From Clostridia bacterium (GTDB lineage Bacteria > Bacillota_A > Clostridia > Christensenellales > Aristaeellaceae): DNA of 16,981 nucleotides. Shown piece after piece: positions 1 through 6,397 of the stretch. The stretch's first letter is position 1; the number at the start of each line of letters is the position of its first letter. The stretch is taken from assembly GCA_017938785.1 (NCBI GenBank), contig JAGBAU010000119.1, positions 1 to 16,981 on the forward strand, read 5' to 3'. A model generated the notes under the pieces. It saw only the letters and a program-made list of their open reading frames with translations. It made no database searches and was not told where the DNA came from. The translations under genes were made by a program, and so were the position numbers.

Positions 1-57
1 GGCCACGCCCAGCACCGCCGTAATCAGCGTTTTTTTGTATTTATTCAGAAACTGCAC
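1..57 (-). CDS. 5' fragment of an unidentified signal- or membrane-anchored protein
   Basis: Only the first 19 codons are inside the window. The frame opens with GTG at 57-55, about 8 bases after a GAGG-type ribosome binding site, and reads VQFLNKYKKTLITAVLGVA (first residue would be Met). A short basic stretch followed by a hydrophobic run is the shape of a signal peptide or first membrane helix. It lies 111 bases downstream of the binding-protein gene on the same strand with no U-tract terminator between, so it is probably in that operon. The family cannot be named from this fragment. No in-frame ATG lies upstream of the GTG; an ATT codon at 81-79 is a less likely start. Confidence 0.5.
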   Translation of the reverse strand, partial: MQFLNKYKKTLITAVLGVA

Positions 58-119
58 TTGCGTTCCCTCGCTTTCGGGAATGATGGAGAGGGTTTAAAAC
101 AATCTTTCCTTACTGAACC

Positions 120-150
120 GTGCCCGGGCAGGAAGGTCCCGCCCGGGCAC
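120..150 (-). other. Stem-loop after the binding-protein gene (mRNA-stabilising or attenuating)
   Basis: A perfect 10-bp GC-rich inverted repeat (GTGCCCGGGC and its complement, 11-base loop) sits 18 bases after the binding-protein stop codon. On the transcribed strand it is followed by GGTTCAG, not a U-run, so it does not look like a complete intrinsic terminator. Similar structures after binding-protein genes are known to protect the upstream mRNA and lower downstream expression. That role is inferred here. Confidence 0.6.
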
Positions 151-168
151 AATTGGACTAACTTTGAA

Positions 169-1116
169 TTAGAAAGCGGTGCTGTATGCGCCTTCCAGAT
201 CGCCAGCGTTGTAAACTGCGGTGCCGGCGTCGATGAACTTCTCGTAGTCAGCAGCGGTCTTTTCGCCGTTGAGAACGCTCAGCAGAACTTCAACTGCGGT
301 TGCGCCGATCTTGGAGGGGAACTGAGCCATGGAGCCGGTCAGCTTGCCGTCCTTGATGAAGTCAACACCGGACTTGGCGCCGTCGAAGGAGATGAAGCAC
401 AGGTCGGCAACATCGATATCGTTGTTGTCCAGAGCCTGCAGGATGCCGGCGATCATGTTGTCGGAGCAGCAGAAGATGCCGGAGATGTCAGCGTCAGCCT
501 GGAGCATGTTTTCGGTGGCCTGCATGGCTACGTCAACGGTCCAGTCGCCGGGCTGTTCGTTTGCCAGAACCAGGCCGGTGCCTTCGATACCAGCCTTGAA
601 GCCGTCTGCACGGTCGTCGCCTGCAGCAGAGCCGTTGGCGCCGCGAACGATGATGACCTTGCCTTCGCCGCCCAGCTGCTCGGCCATGTATTCGCCGGCA
701 ACCTTAGCAGCTGCGAAGTTATCGGTGGAGATGAAGGAAACATACAGATCCTCGTGGCCTGCCTCGATGCCCTGGTCAACCAGAACAACCGGGATGCCGG
801 CTTCCTTGGCCTTCTCCATAACGGTGATGCAGGCGTTGGAATCCATGGGGTTCAGGATCAGAGCGTCCACGCCGGAGTTGATCAGGTCTTCGATCTGAGT
901 AACCTGGGTGGCAACGCCGGTCTGGGTTTCAGCGATGGCTGCAACGAAGGTGTTGCCGGATGCTTCAACAGCATCCTTCACTGCGTTGTGCAGGGCCAGC
1001 TGGAAGTCGTCGTTGGTGATGGTCTTGAGGCTGTAGCCGATGGTGTAGCCTTCGGCGGATGCGCAAACTGCGAACAGCATGAGCATTGCGATAACCAGAG
1101 ACAGAATACGCTTCAT
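169..1116 (-). CDS. Ribose-type (Peripla_BP_4) sugar ABC transporter substrate-binding protein
   Basis: This 315-residue exported protein should capture a sugar outside the membrane and hand it to a ribose-family ABC permease. The N-terminus is a signal peptide (basic start, hydrophobic core, ASA-EG cleavage near residue 21). Cys18 is not in a lipobox, so no lipid anchor is predicted. The mature part has the two-lobe RbsB pattern: GYSLKTITNDDFQ near 26-38, a TQIEDLINSGVDALILNP stretch near 72-89, GIPVVLVDQG near 107, and an ADISGIFCCSDNMIAGI hinge-side segment. The start is fixed by AAGGAGG 8 bases upstream of ATG. No permease or ATPase gene adjoins it inside the window, so it either serves genes off the left edge or is a second receptor for the transporter at 11761-15311. 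A strong promoter with a LacI-type palindrome lies upstream. The sugar specificity is unknown. Confidence 0.93.
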   Translation of the reverse strand: MKRILSLVIAMLMLFAVCASAEGYTIGYSLKTITNDDFQLALHNAVKDAVEASGNTFVAAIAETQTGVATQVTQIEDLINSGVDALILNPMDSNACITVMEKAKEAGIPVVLVDQGIEAGHEDLYVSFISTDNFAAAKVAGEYMAEQLGGEGKVIIVRGANGSAAGDDRADGFKAGIEGTGLVLANEQPGDWTVDVAMQATENMLQADADISGIFCCSDNMIAGILQALDNNDIDVADLCFISFDGAKSGVDFIKDGKLTGSMAQFPSKIGATAVEVLLSVLNGEKTAADYEKFIDAGTAVYNAGDLEGAYSTAF

Positions 1117-1206
1117 TGGGGTTACCTCCTTGTTTTTGCTTCAATATTAACGCTTCCTCTACCCGGAAGCGCAAAGCACAAACAGCGCCCTAGGCGGCGC
1201 ACAAGC

Positions 1207-1228
1207 GTTTGGAAAACGTTTTCCAAAC
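1207..1228. promoter_or_regulatory. Perfect 22-bp palindromic operator, LacI/GalR type
   Basis: Each half is the 11-mer GTTTGGAAAAC, mirrored exactly around a central CG, which is the hallmark of LacI-family operators. It starts about 12 bases downstream of a perfect -10 box, so a bound repressor would block initiation or early elongation of the binding-protein operon. It resembles a catabolite cre site, but the AA-CG-TT core is widened by one base on each side. No LacI-family gene is present in the window. Confidence 0.8.
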
Positions 1229-1239
1229 CATCTGTCCAT

Positions 1240-1269
1240 ATTATAACATACGAATCACAAGCCTGTCAA
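1240..1269 (-). promoter_or_regulatory. Consensus sigma-A promoter of the binding-protein gene at 169-1116
   Basis: The minus strand reads TTGACA (1269-1264), an 18-base spacer and TATAAT (1245-1240). Both hexamers match consensus exactly. Transcription would start near 1233, giving a leader of about 115 bases. The leader contains a 7-bp hairpin (1151-1157 with 1165-1171, arm CGCTTCC) ahead of the AAGGAGG ribosome binding site. Confidence 0.85.
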
Positions 1270-1345
1270 GAGATGCAAATGATTTCGCGAAATTTGTGCA
1301 TTTTTCACCATTCCATACAACGACTTTCACAAAACCCCAGACGAA

Positions 1346-1385
1346 AAAGGGAAGAACGATCCGGAAATGGATCGTTCTTCCCTTT
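1346..1385 (-). terminator. Intrinsic terminator of the PQ-loop/SGNH unit
   Basis: A perfect 17-bp inverted repeat (arm begins AAAGGGAAGAACG, 6-base loop) lies 4 bases after the stop codon of the SGNH-like gene. On the minus strand the hairpin runs into TTTTT. It separates that unit from the promoter of the binding-protein gene about 75 bases further on. Confidence 0.9.
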
Positions 1386-1389
1386 CGAA

Positions 1390-1953
1390 TTATGCATCGC
1401 AGAAGTGCATTGCTTCCGTGAAACTCATTCTTCCTTCGCGCATGTAGTGCATCAGTTCACTGAACAGGCGCAGCCTGGGTTTTTCATGGGCGAAGATATC
1501 GCCTGCGTCCACGAAGCTCGCAGCGGTATCCTTGCAGAGCTTCTTCAGGCCCGCATTCAGTTCCCGCGCGCCCTCCTCCTCTGAAAGAACGGAAACCACG
1601 AACACGCGGCATCCGCATTTGGATTCAATGGCGTTCACAAGCCTCCTGTAATCCGCCAGGAAAGCATCCCGGTCAAAGCCCTCGCGCTGAAGGTCCGTTT
1701 CGCCGAAGTTCAGGAAAACCTTGCGGGGATTGAGTTCATACACGCATTCGTCCAGCAGATCGAAGGCGTCCGCCAGCACAGCCTCCTCCACGCTGCGGTT
1801 GCACACGGAGATATTCAGGCCGAAGTCCTGCACCAGCTCCGCCACCGGCAGCTCAGACAGGCTTTCCGTGCCGAAGATCACGGAATTGACGCTGCCCGTC
1901 ACACTGTTGACCTCATGGTAAATTTCCTTCTGATCGAGTACGGCAGTATTCAT
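1390..1953 (-). CDS. Degenerate SGNH/GDSL-hydrolase-like protein, cytoplasmic
   Basis: This is a 187-residue protein with no signal peptide. Its layout suggests the SGNH alpha/beta hydrolase fold: VIFGTES at 25-31 in the place of the GDS nucleophile block, NRSVEE at 52-57 in the place of the block II glycine motif, and VFLNFGETDL at 79-88 in the place of the GxND block. The N-terminal Asp, block II Gly and block III Asn are all replaced, and no clear DxxH triad is seen near the C-terminus (DAGDIFAHE at 149-157 is the only candidate). It may be inactive or act on an unusual ester. ATG at 1953 is chosen because AAGGAGG precedes it by 8 bases; an upstream in-frame Met has no such site. It begins 13 bases after the PQ-loop gene ends, so the two are co-transcribed and possibly functionally paired. 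Confidence 0.7.
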   Translation of the reverse strand: MNTAVLDQKEIYHEVNSVTGSVNSVIFGTESLSELPVAELVQDFGLNISVCNRSVEEAVLADAFDLLDECVYELNPRKVFLNFGETDLQREGFDRDAFLADYRRLVNAIESKCGCRVFVVSVLSEEEGARELNAGLKKLCKDTAASFVDAGDIFAHEKPRLRLFSELMHYMREGRMSFTEAMHFCDA

Positions 1954-1966
1954 ATGCACTCCTCCT

Positions 1967-2257
1967 TCAAGTGTGCTGCGGCTGAATGTTGTGGTGGTGA
2001 TCGTAGTTGCGGTTGATGAAGTAGACCACCAGATTCGCAGAAACAAAGACCAGATTGATCACATAGATTGCCAGTACGTAGCTATAATTATGAGAACAGA
2101 TCTTCGCAGTGATGCCCGCAATATAGCCGGTGATGATGAGCAGGATGAAGGGCAGGCTCATGGATTTTGCCGTATGGGCCTTGATGTTCTTTACCACGGA
2201 CATCGGCCAGGACAGGCCGAAGCAGATCAGCATAACGGATTCAAAAAGTTCAGTCAT
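1967..2257 (-). CDS. PQ-loop / SemiSWEET-like small membrane protein
   Basis: This 96-residue protein has three predicted membrane helices (about residues 3-20, 35-53 and 59-82). The three-helix size and the segment WPMSVVKNIKAHTAKSMSL (17-35) match bacterial PQ-loop half-transporters, which dimerise to pass sugars or other small solutes. WP replaces the PQ dipeptide. The C-terminus is hydrophilic and His-rich (NYDHHHNIQPQHT). ATG at 2257 follows an AAGGGGG ribosome binding site; an upstream in-frame Met lies in the AT-rich promoter region and is not favoured. It is divergent from the LysR gene and leads the two-gene unit with the SGNH-like gene. What it transports cannot be told from sequence. 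Confidence 0.8.
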   Translation of the reverse strand: MTELFESVMLICFGLSWPMSVVKNIKAHTAKSMSLPFILLIITGYIAGITAKICSHNYSYVLAIYVINLVFVSANLVVYFINRNYDHHHNIQPQHT

Positions 2258-2292
2258 TTTTGGATTTCCCCCTTGCTTTCGTTGCGAATCCA

Positions 2293-2321
2293 TTGTATCA
2301 TAATTATCATAAATGTATAAT
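2293..2321 (+). promoter_or_regulatory. Promoter of the LysR gene
   Basis: TTGTAT (2293-2298), 17-base spacer and TATAAT (2316-2321) fit a sigma-A promoter. The transcript would start about 45 bases before the LysR ATG, which has its own GGAGG site. Confidence 0.6.
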
Positions 2322-2326
2322 ATCAA
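2297..2326 (-). promoter_or_regulatory. Divergent promoter of the PQ-loop/SGNH unit
   Basis: On the minus strand TTGATA (2326-2321), an 18-base spacer and TATGAT (2302-2297) form a reasonable promoter. It overlaps the LysR promoter face to face, so the two units could be cross-regulated. Confidence 0.45.
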
Positions 2327-2334
2327 ATATTGAT
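2322..2334. promoter_or_regulatory. Short palindrome in the LysR divergent region, candidate LysR box
   Basis: ATCAA-N3-TTGAT is a perfect 5-bp inverted repeat placed between the divergent promoters and the LysR gene. LysR regulators typically bind interrupted AT-rich dyads (T-N11-A) next to their own gene. The whole area is AT-rich, so chance dyads are likely and this is only a candidate. Confidence 0.35.
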
Positions 2335-2372
2335 CATAATCATAGTATATAACCTATCGTTCGGAGGTTTGC

Positions 2373-3254
2373 ATGGAACTGTTACAGCTGCGTTATTTTC
2401 TGGAGGTTGCGCATACCCAACACATAACACAGAGCGCAGAAAAATTACATATCGCCCAGCCATCGCTCTCCCAATCCATCAAACGTTTGGAAAATGAATT
2501 GGGCGTAAAGCTGTTTGCAGCCCGGGGCAGGAACATCGAGCTCACCGAGCACGGCAAATTCCTGCGCGATAAACTGGTTCCGATCATGCAGCGTTTGGAC
2601 GCGCTTCCCGAGCAAATTCGCGAAATGGCAGACCCGGAGCAGACCACCATACGCCTGCACGTAACCGCCGCATCGCTGACCGTTTCAGAGGCCATTATCG
2701 AATACCGGCGCACCCACGAGAAGGTAAACTTCCAGTTCATGCTGGGTGAGGATGCGAACCTGTTTGATGTGAGCATAGAGGGCCGCATGGCCGGCGTACC
2801 TGCCCAGGAGGATTGCTTCAGCCTGAACGAGAAGATCTACCTGGCGGTTCCGGATGCGCCCCGGTTTGCAAACCTGAGCCGTGTGCGCCTGCGGGACTTC
2901 CGCGAGGCCAAATTCATCAGCCTGGTTTCAGGCAAGCAATTCCGCCATGCCTGCGACCGCTTTTGCGCGGATGCAGGCTTTCATCCCCACATCGCCTTTG
3001 AAAGCGACAGCCCGGACACCGTGCGCAACATGATCGCCGCCCACATGGGCGTAGGCTTCTGGCCCGCCTTTACCTGGGGACGGCTGAACAGCAAGGGCAT
3101 GCGCCTGCTGGACATCGAGGATCCTGTGTGCCGCAGAAGCATCGTCATCCGCTTGCAGAAAAACCGCATCGACTCCCGCATCATAGAGGATTTCTATTCC
3201 TTCCTGTGCGATTACTTCACGGATCGCATGATGGAATCCTACACAAAGCCTTGA
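2373..3254 (+). CDS. LysR-family transcriptional regulator
   Basis: The protein has 293 residues, the usual LysR length. The N-terminal winged helix-turn-helix is clear: LLQLRYFLEVAHTQHITQSA (3-22) with AEKLHIAQPSLSQSIKRLE (22-40) and the LGVKLFAARGRNIELTEHG wing (44-62). The rest, from about residue 90, is the periplasmic-binding-like effector domain; it has the usual late segment MIAAHMGVGFWPAF. It should bind a small effector and control divergent and perhaps distal promoters. The start follows GGAGG by 5 bases. It is divergent from the PQ-loop gene and 54 bases upstream of the isomerase gene, which are its most likely targets. Nothing shows whether it also governs the large catabolic operon about 13 kb away. 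Confidence 0.95.
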   Translation: MELLQLRYFLEVAHTQHITQSAEKLHIAQPSLSQSIKRLENELGVKLFAARGRNIELTEHGKFLRDKLVPIMQRLDALPEQIREMADPEQTTIRLHVTAASLTVSEAIIEYRRTHEKVNFQFMLGEDANLFDVSIEGRMAGVPAQEDCFSLNEKIYLAVPDAPRFANLSRVRLRDFREAKFISLVSGKQFRHACDRFCADAGFHPHIAFESDSPDTVRNMIAAHMGVGFWPAFTWGRLNSKGMRLLDIEDPVCRRSIVIRLQKNRIDSRIIEDFYSFLCDYFTDRMMESYTKP

Positions 3255-3279
3255 ACTCTCCTCCCCTTTTCCGTATAAT
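3251..3279 (+). promoter_or_regulatory. Promoter of the hydroxypyruvate-isomerase-like gene
   Basis: TTGAAC (3251-3256, overlapping the LysR stop codon), a 17-base spacer and a perfect TATAAT (3274-3279) precede the isomerase gene. Transcription would begin near 3286, about 23 bases before ATG. The gene therefore need not depend on LysR read-through. Confidence 0.7.
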
Positions 3280-3308
3280 AAAGAAAAACCCCCTCAGGAG
3301 GTTGAAAA

Positions 3309-4067
3309 ATGGTTTATTCCGTATGTATTCCCGCCGTATTCGGCGACAAGCCGGTGCATGAAGCCCTTCCCAGCATCCAGAAAACCGGCGCGACCCACTA
3401 TGAATTCTGGAGCTGGTGGGACCAGGATGTGGACGCCATCGAAGCTGCTCAGAAAGCAACCGGCTTAAAACCAGCCGCCCTGTGCACTTATTTCATCCCG
3501 CTCACCGAACCGGAGCGCCGCGGGGAATACATCGAAGGGCTGAAGAAGTCCATCGAGGTGGCCAGGCGCCTGGGCTGCCCCACGCTGATTTCCCAGCTGG
3601 GCAACGATACCGGCGCGCCCCGCGAAGCGCAGCACGCTTCCATTGTGGAAGGGTTAAAGGCCTGCGCTCCCCTGCTGGAGGAGGCGGGCATCGTGCTCAC
3701 CATCGAGCCGCTGAATGTGCTGGTGAACCATCTCGGTTACTACCTGACCACCTCTGCCGAAGGCTATGAGATCGTACGCGAGGTGAACAGCCCCAACGTG
3801 CGCCTGCTGTTCGACGTCTACCATCAGCAGATCACCGAGGGCAACCTGATCGCCAACATCGCTGCCGGAGCGGAGCTCATCGGCCACATTCATGCGGCAG
3901 GCAACCCCGGCCGCCATGAGCTGACGCTGGAGAACGAAATCCACTACCCCAGCGTATTCGCCGCCCTCAAGCGGCTGGGATATGACAAGGCCATCGGCCT
4001 GGAATACTTCCCCGTCACCGATCCCATCGGCAGCCTGAACGAACTGTTCAAGGCCATGCCTCTCTGA
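3309..4067 (+). CDS. Hydroxypyruvate-isomerase-family sugar isomerase/epimerase (TIM barrel)
   Basis: This 252-residue cytoplasmic protein belongs to the xylose-isomerase-like TIM-barrel superfamily and matches the Hyi/OtnI branch best. Visible signatures are TIEPLN with metal ligand Glu133, LLFDVYHQQITEGN with Asp169 and His172, GHIHAAGNPGRHE with His195, and GLEYFP with Glu232. Family members isomerise hydroxypyruvate to tartronate semialdehyde or interconvert short 2-keto sugars and acids using a divalent metal. AGGAGG lies 7 bases before ATG. It has its own promoter and meets the large operon tail to tail at a shared terminator. Its role may be to process a ketose or keto-acid intermediate from that operon, or it may be independent. 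The exact substrate is not determined. Confidence 0.85.
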   Translation: MVYSVCIPAVFGDKPVHEALPSIQKTGATHYEFWSWWDQDVDAIEAAQKATGLKPAALCTYFIPLTEPERRGEYIEGLKKSIEVARRLGCPTLISQLGNDTGAPREAQHASIVEGLKACAPLLEEAGIVLTIEPLNVLVNHLGYYLTTSAEGYEIVREVNSPNVRLLFDVYHQQITEGNLIANIAAGAELIGHIHAAGNPGRHELTLENEIHYPSVFAALKRLGYDKAIGLEYFPVTDPIGSLNELFKAMPL

Positions 4068-4074
4068 GGCACAA

Positions 4075-4102
4075 AAAAAGCACTGCATTCGCAGTGCTTT
4101 TT
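4075..4102. terminator. Bidirectional terminator between isomerase and aldolase genes
   Basis: A 12-bp perfect stem (AAAAAGCACTGC and complement) with a 4-base loop lies between two convergent genes. It ends in T-runs on both strands, so it can stop both the isomerase transcript and the long minus-strand operon. Confidence 0.93.
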
Positions 4103-4109
4103 GCTTTGC

Positions 4110-4784
4110 TTAGTAAGCCTCGGTGGAGGTGCCGCCTTCGCAGATGGTCTTGCAGCTGGTGAAGCCGATGCCCAGGCGATCGACGCCCATATCCACATAC
4201 ATCTTAGCGGTCTCGTAGTTGCGGATGCCGCCGGAGGGCTTGACCTTGATGCGGCCCTTTGCGGTGTCCAGCATGGCCTTGACTGCCTCGACGGTTGCGC
4301 CGCCGCCGTTGAAGCCGGTGGAGGTCTTTACGAAGTCTGCGCCGGCAGCAATACAAACCTCGGTGCCCTTGCAGATCTGCTCGACGGTCAGCTGGCTGGT
4401 TTCAAAGATAACCTTGACGATGACGCCCTTCTTGTGAGCCTCTTCGACAACTGCCTTGATTTCGGCTTCGACAACATCCCATGCGCCGCCGCGGGCTGCG
4501 CCGTAGTTCATGACCATGTCGATATCCTTAACGCCCTTGGCTGCGTAATCGGCAGCAGCTGCGCGCTTGGTCTCAATACCGCTGTAGCCGTAGGGGAAGT
4601 CCAGAACGCAGGAAACGCAGGTGTTGGTGCCTTCGGTAAGCTTCAGAGCCAGATCGATGTCACAGCCGCGTACGCAGACGCTGTAGGAATCGAAAGCGAT
4701 GCTCTCCTTGATGGCGGCCTCGACCTGTTCGGGCGTCATGTCGGGCTTGAGGACTGCGGAATCGAAATATCTTGCGATGTTCAT
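4110..4784 (-). CDS. deoC: Deoxyribose-phosphate aldolase (DERA)
   Basis: This 224-residue class I aldolase cleaves 2-deoxy-D-ribose 5-phosphate to glyceraldehyde 3-phosphate and acetaldehyde in the cytoplasm. Length matches the short Bacillus-type enzymes. The expected catalytic set is present: Asp89 in DIDMVMN, Schiff-base Lys153 in FVKTSTGF, and Lys182 in KVKPSGGIR. The early motif ALKP appears as VLKP (11-14). The C-terminal region GIGFTS-KTICEGG (205-218) fits the phosphate-binding end. ATG at 4784 is chosen because AGGAGG sits 10 bases upstream; a TTG at 4793 is too close to that site. It is the last gene of the operon, 5 bases after a ribokinase-family gene, which suggests kinase and aldolase act in sequence. 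A related substrate other than deoxyribose phosphate is possible. Confidence 0.93.
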   Translation of the reverse strand: MNIARYFDSAVLKPDMTPEQVEAAIKESIAFDSYSVCVRGCDIDLALKLTEGTNTCVSCVLDFPYGYSGIETKRAAAADYAAKGVKDIDMVMNYGAARGGAWDVVEAEIKAVVEEAHKKGVIVKVIFETSQLTVEQICKGTEVCIAAGADFVKTSTGFNGGGATVEAVKAMLDTAKGRIKVKPSGGIRNYETAKMYVDMGVDRLGIGFTSCKTICEGGTSTEAY

Positions 4785-4789
4785 GGGTA

Positions 4790-5731
4790 TCAAACCTCCT
4801 TATGTTCTTTTATAAACTGTTCAACTTCTTCTGCATTGGGCAGGGAGGGCATGCTGCCGCGCCGCATGGTGGTGATGGCGCCGCAGGCGCTGCCGTAGCG
4901 CATGGCTTCCTTTACATCCTTGCCGGCTGCAATGCTCACAGCAAAGCCGCCGTTGAAGGCGTCGCCCGCCGCAGTGGAATCCACGGGGTTGATCTTGAAC
5001 GCGGGCATCATGAACGCGCCGTCCGGACCGCTGTAGTAAGCGCCGTGCTCGCCCATGGTGATGATCAGTGTCTTCACGCCGCGGTCATGCATGGCCTTGG
5101 CAGCCTTTTCACGCCACTCAGCCAGATCCATACCTTCGCAGCGAATGCCGGTGAAGAATTCGGCTTCGGTCTCGTTGGGCGTCACATAATCCGCCAGCGC
5201 AAACATGCTATCCGGAATCTCACAGGCAGGCGCAGGATTCAGAACCACCTTGCAGCCGCATTCCCTGGCCAGGCGCATGGCGCACTCCACGGCGTCGGAA
5301 TTGATCTGCAGCTGGAAAAGTGCGGAACCTGCCTTTTCGAAGTAGGGACGCATGCCCTCCACCTCTTCGGCAGTGACGGTGGCATTGGCGTTGGGCGCGA
5401 CTACGATGGCATTCTTGCCATCCTTGGCCACCAGCACACAGTCCGTTCCGGTGGGATGCTCCTGGCTGACCACCACGCCGTCCACGTTCACGCTGTTTTC
5501 CAGCATGGTGTCCAGCAGGATTTTGCCGCGCTCATCCGCCCCAACCTTGCCCAGCATGTACACCTGCGCACCGAGGCGGGCACAGGTTGCCGCCTGGTTG
5601 CCGCCCTTGCCGCTGGCAAAAAAGCCGCTGGCATAGCCGGTCACCGTCTCCCCTACCCGGGGCAGACGGTCCGACCAGATAAAGCAATCATACAGCAGAT
5701 CGCCGAATACTGCAATACAGTTCTTGCTCAT
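4790..5731 (-). CDS. PfkB/ribokinase-family sugar kinase, candidate deoxyribokinase
   Basis: The 313-residue protein uses ATP to phosphorylate a sugar or related polyol. It carries the family motifs in order: FGDLLYD at 9-15, SGKGGNQA at 40-47, LNPAPA at 164-169, TPNETEAE at 184-191 and DSTAAGDAFNGG at 251-262 with catalytic Asp257. Two positions differ from classical ribokinase: Ser for Gly in GGKGxNQA, and AAGD instead of GAGD, which may reflect another substrate. It starts 6 bases after the cupin stop with only a weak ribosome binding site, so it is probably translationally coupled. It ends 5 bases before the DERA ATG. Position next to DERA makes a 2-deoxyribose kinase role attractive, but this is inferred from context. 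A second kinase of the family lies at 6932-7864. Confidence 0.9.
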   Translation of the reverse strand: MSKNCIAVFGDLLYDCFIWSDRLPRVGETVTGYASGFFASGKGGNQAATCARLGAQVYMLGKVGADERGKILLDTMLENSVNVDGVVVSQEHPTGTDCVLVAKDGKNAIVVAPNANATVTAEEVEGMRPYFEKAGSALFQLQINSDAVECAMRLARECGCKVVLNPAPACEIPDSMFALADYVTPNETEAEFFTGIRCEGMDLAEWREKAAKAMHDRGVKTLIITMGEHGAYYSGPDGAFMMPAFKINPVDSTAAGDAFNGGFAVSIAAGKDVKEAMRYGSACGAITTMRRGSMPSLPNAEEVEQFIKEHKEV

Positions 5732-5737
5732 GGTTTC

Positions 5738-6184
5738 TTACTTTTCGAGACGCTTCTCGGTATACTTGTCGTCCACGTACTTCACGGAAGTGCCCCACTT
5801 CTCCTTGCGGATGAAGAACACCTCGTTCTGCTCCTGGCGGGGCCAGAAGGTGAAGAGCTTGAAGGGCTTGTCGCACTTGGTGTTGTCAATCCAGTGGAAC
5901 ACATGGGGCGGGATGATGATGATGTCGCCGTTCTTTACCGGAACATATTCATCGTCCAGAACAACCCAGCTGGGTTCGCCGCAATCCACCATGTAGTAGA
6001 TTTCGGTTTCTTCATGAGCGCCGCCGCCGGTGCGGGAGAAGGGCTTCAGGGTACCTTCATTGATGTTCATTACGGGGAAGCCGGCCATTTCGTCACCGGT
6101 GAGCATCTTGGAAGAATACACATCGCCGCATTCCAGAGCAACTACGTTTTCAGCATTGACGAGCGTCCACTTCTGCTTTTCCAT
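5738..6184 (-). CDS. Cupin-domain protein, candidate sugar isomerase or metal-binding enzyme
   Basis: This is a 148-residue single-domain cupin. Motif 1 reads GGGAHEETEIYYMV (53-66), where the usual HxH is reduced to Gly55-x-His57, with Glu61 as the next ligand. Motif 2 is intact: GDIIIIPPHVFHWIDN (86-101) with His97. Three of four metal ligands are therefore present. No signal peptide is seen. Cupins in sugar operons include ketol-isomerases, lyases and sugar-binding regulators; the sequence does not decide among them. ATG at 6184 follows GAGGAG, and an upstream Met falls in an AT-rich promoter-like stretch. It heads a tight cupin-kinase-DERA trio (gaps 6 and 5 bases), separated from the upstream gene by a 154-bp palindromic element. 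Confidence 0.85.
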   Translation of the reverse strand: MEKQKWTLVNAENVVALECGDVYSSKMLTGDEMAGFPVMNINEGTLKPFSRTGGGAHEETEIYYMVDCGEPSWVVLDDEYVPVKNGDIIIIPPHVFHWIDNTKCDKPFKLFTFWPRQEQNEVFFIRKEKWGTSVKYVDDKYTEKRLEK

Positions 6185-6205
6185 GATAAATCTCCTCTTT
6201 TCAAT

Positions 6206-6232
6206 ATAATAGAATATGTAATAAGGATTCAA
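6206..6232 (-). promoter_or_regulatory. Weak internal promoter candidate for the cupin-kinase-DERA genes
   Basis: On the minus strand TTGAAT (6232-6227) is followed after 15 bases by TATTAT (6211-6206), or after 17 by TTATAT. The surrounding DNA is clearly more AT-rich than the genes. It could allow the last three genes to be expressed apart from the rest of the operon. Spacing and match are mediocre. Confidence 0.3.
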
Positions 6233-6239
6233 CTCAGGA

Positions 6240-6393
6240 GCAAATTTTGCTGGGAGAAAGCAGCTGCTGCGAGCAGATTTGCCCTTGAGGCAAGGCGGCA
6301 GTCCGCAGGAATAGCAGCGCTATTTAAAGGGCTGCCAGCGCTGAATCATGGGCAAAGATGCCGCAGATGCGCTTTCGGTGCTGCAAAATTTGC
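6240..6393. repeat. 154-bp imperfect palindromic intergenic element (MITE/REP-like)
   Basis: The ends are exact 11-bp inverted repeats, GCAAATTTTGC (6240-6250) and its complement (6383-6393). The arms continue as an imperfect match: GAAAGC...CTGCG...TTTGCCC on the left pairs with the complementary block on the right. The centre adds a GGCAGTCC/GGGCTGCC pair and an AATAGC-AGC-GCTATT hairpin. The whole unit can fold as one long branched stem. No open frame of interest lies inside. It begins 4 bases after the stop codon of the F5/8C-like gene. Only one full copy is in the window, so its repeat nature elsewhere in the genome is inferred. Confidence 0.65.
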
Positions 6394-6397
6394 GACT

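Noticed and set aside
120..150. Intrinsic terminator after the orphan binding-protein gene
   Set aside because: The stem is strong, but the transcribed strand continues GGTTCAG with no U-run, so it is recorded as a stem-loop only.
1207..1228. Catabolite-repression cre site
   Set aside because: The palindrome has the central CG, but the flanking spacing is one base wider on each side than the usual cre pattern; a dedicated LacI-family regulator fits better.
1117..1232. Riboswitch in the leader of the orphan binding-protein gene
   Set aside because: Only short simple hairpins are seen; no known riboswitch core could be recognised.
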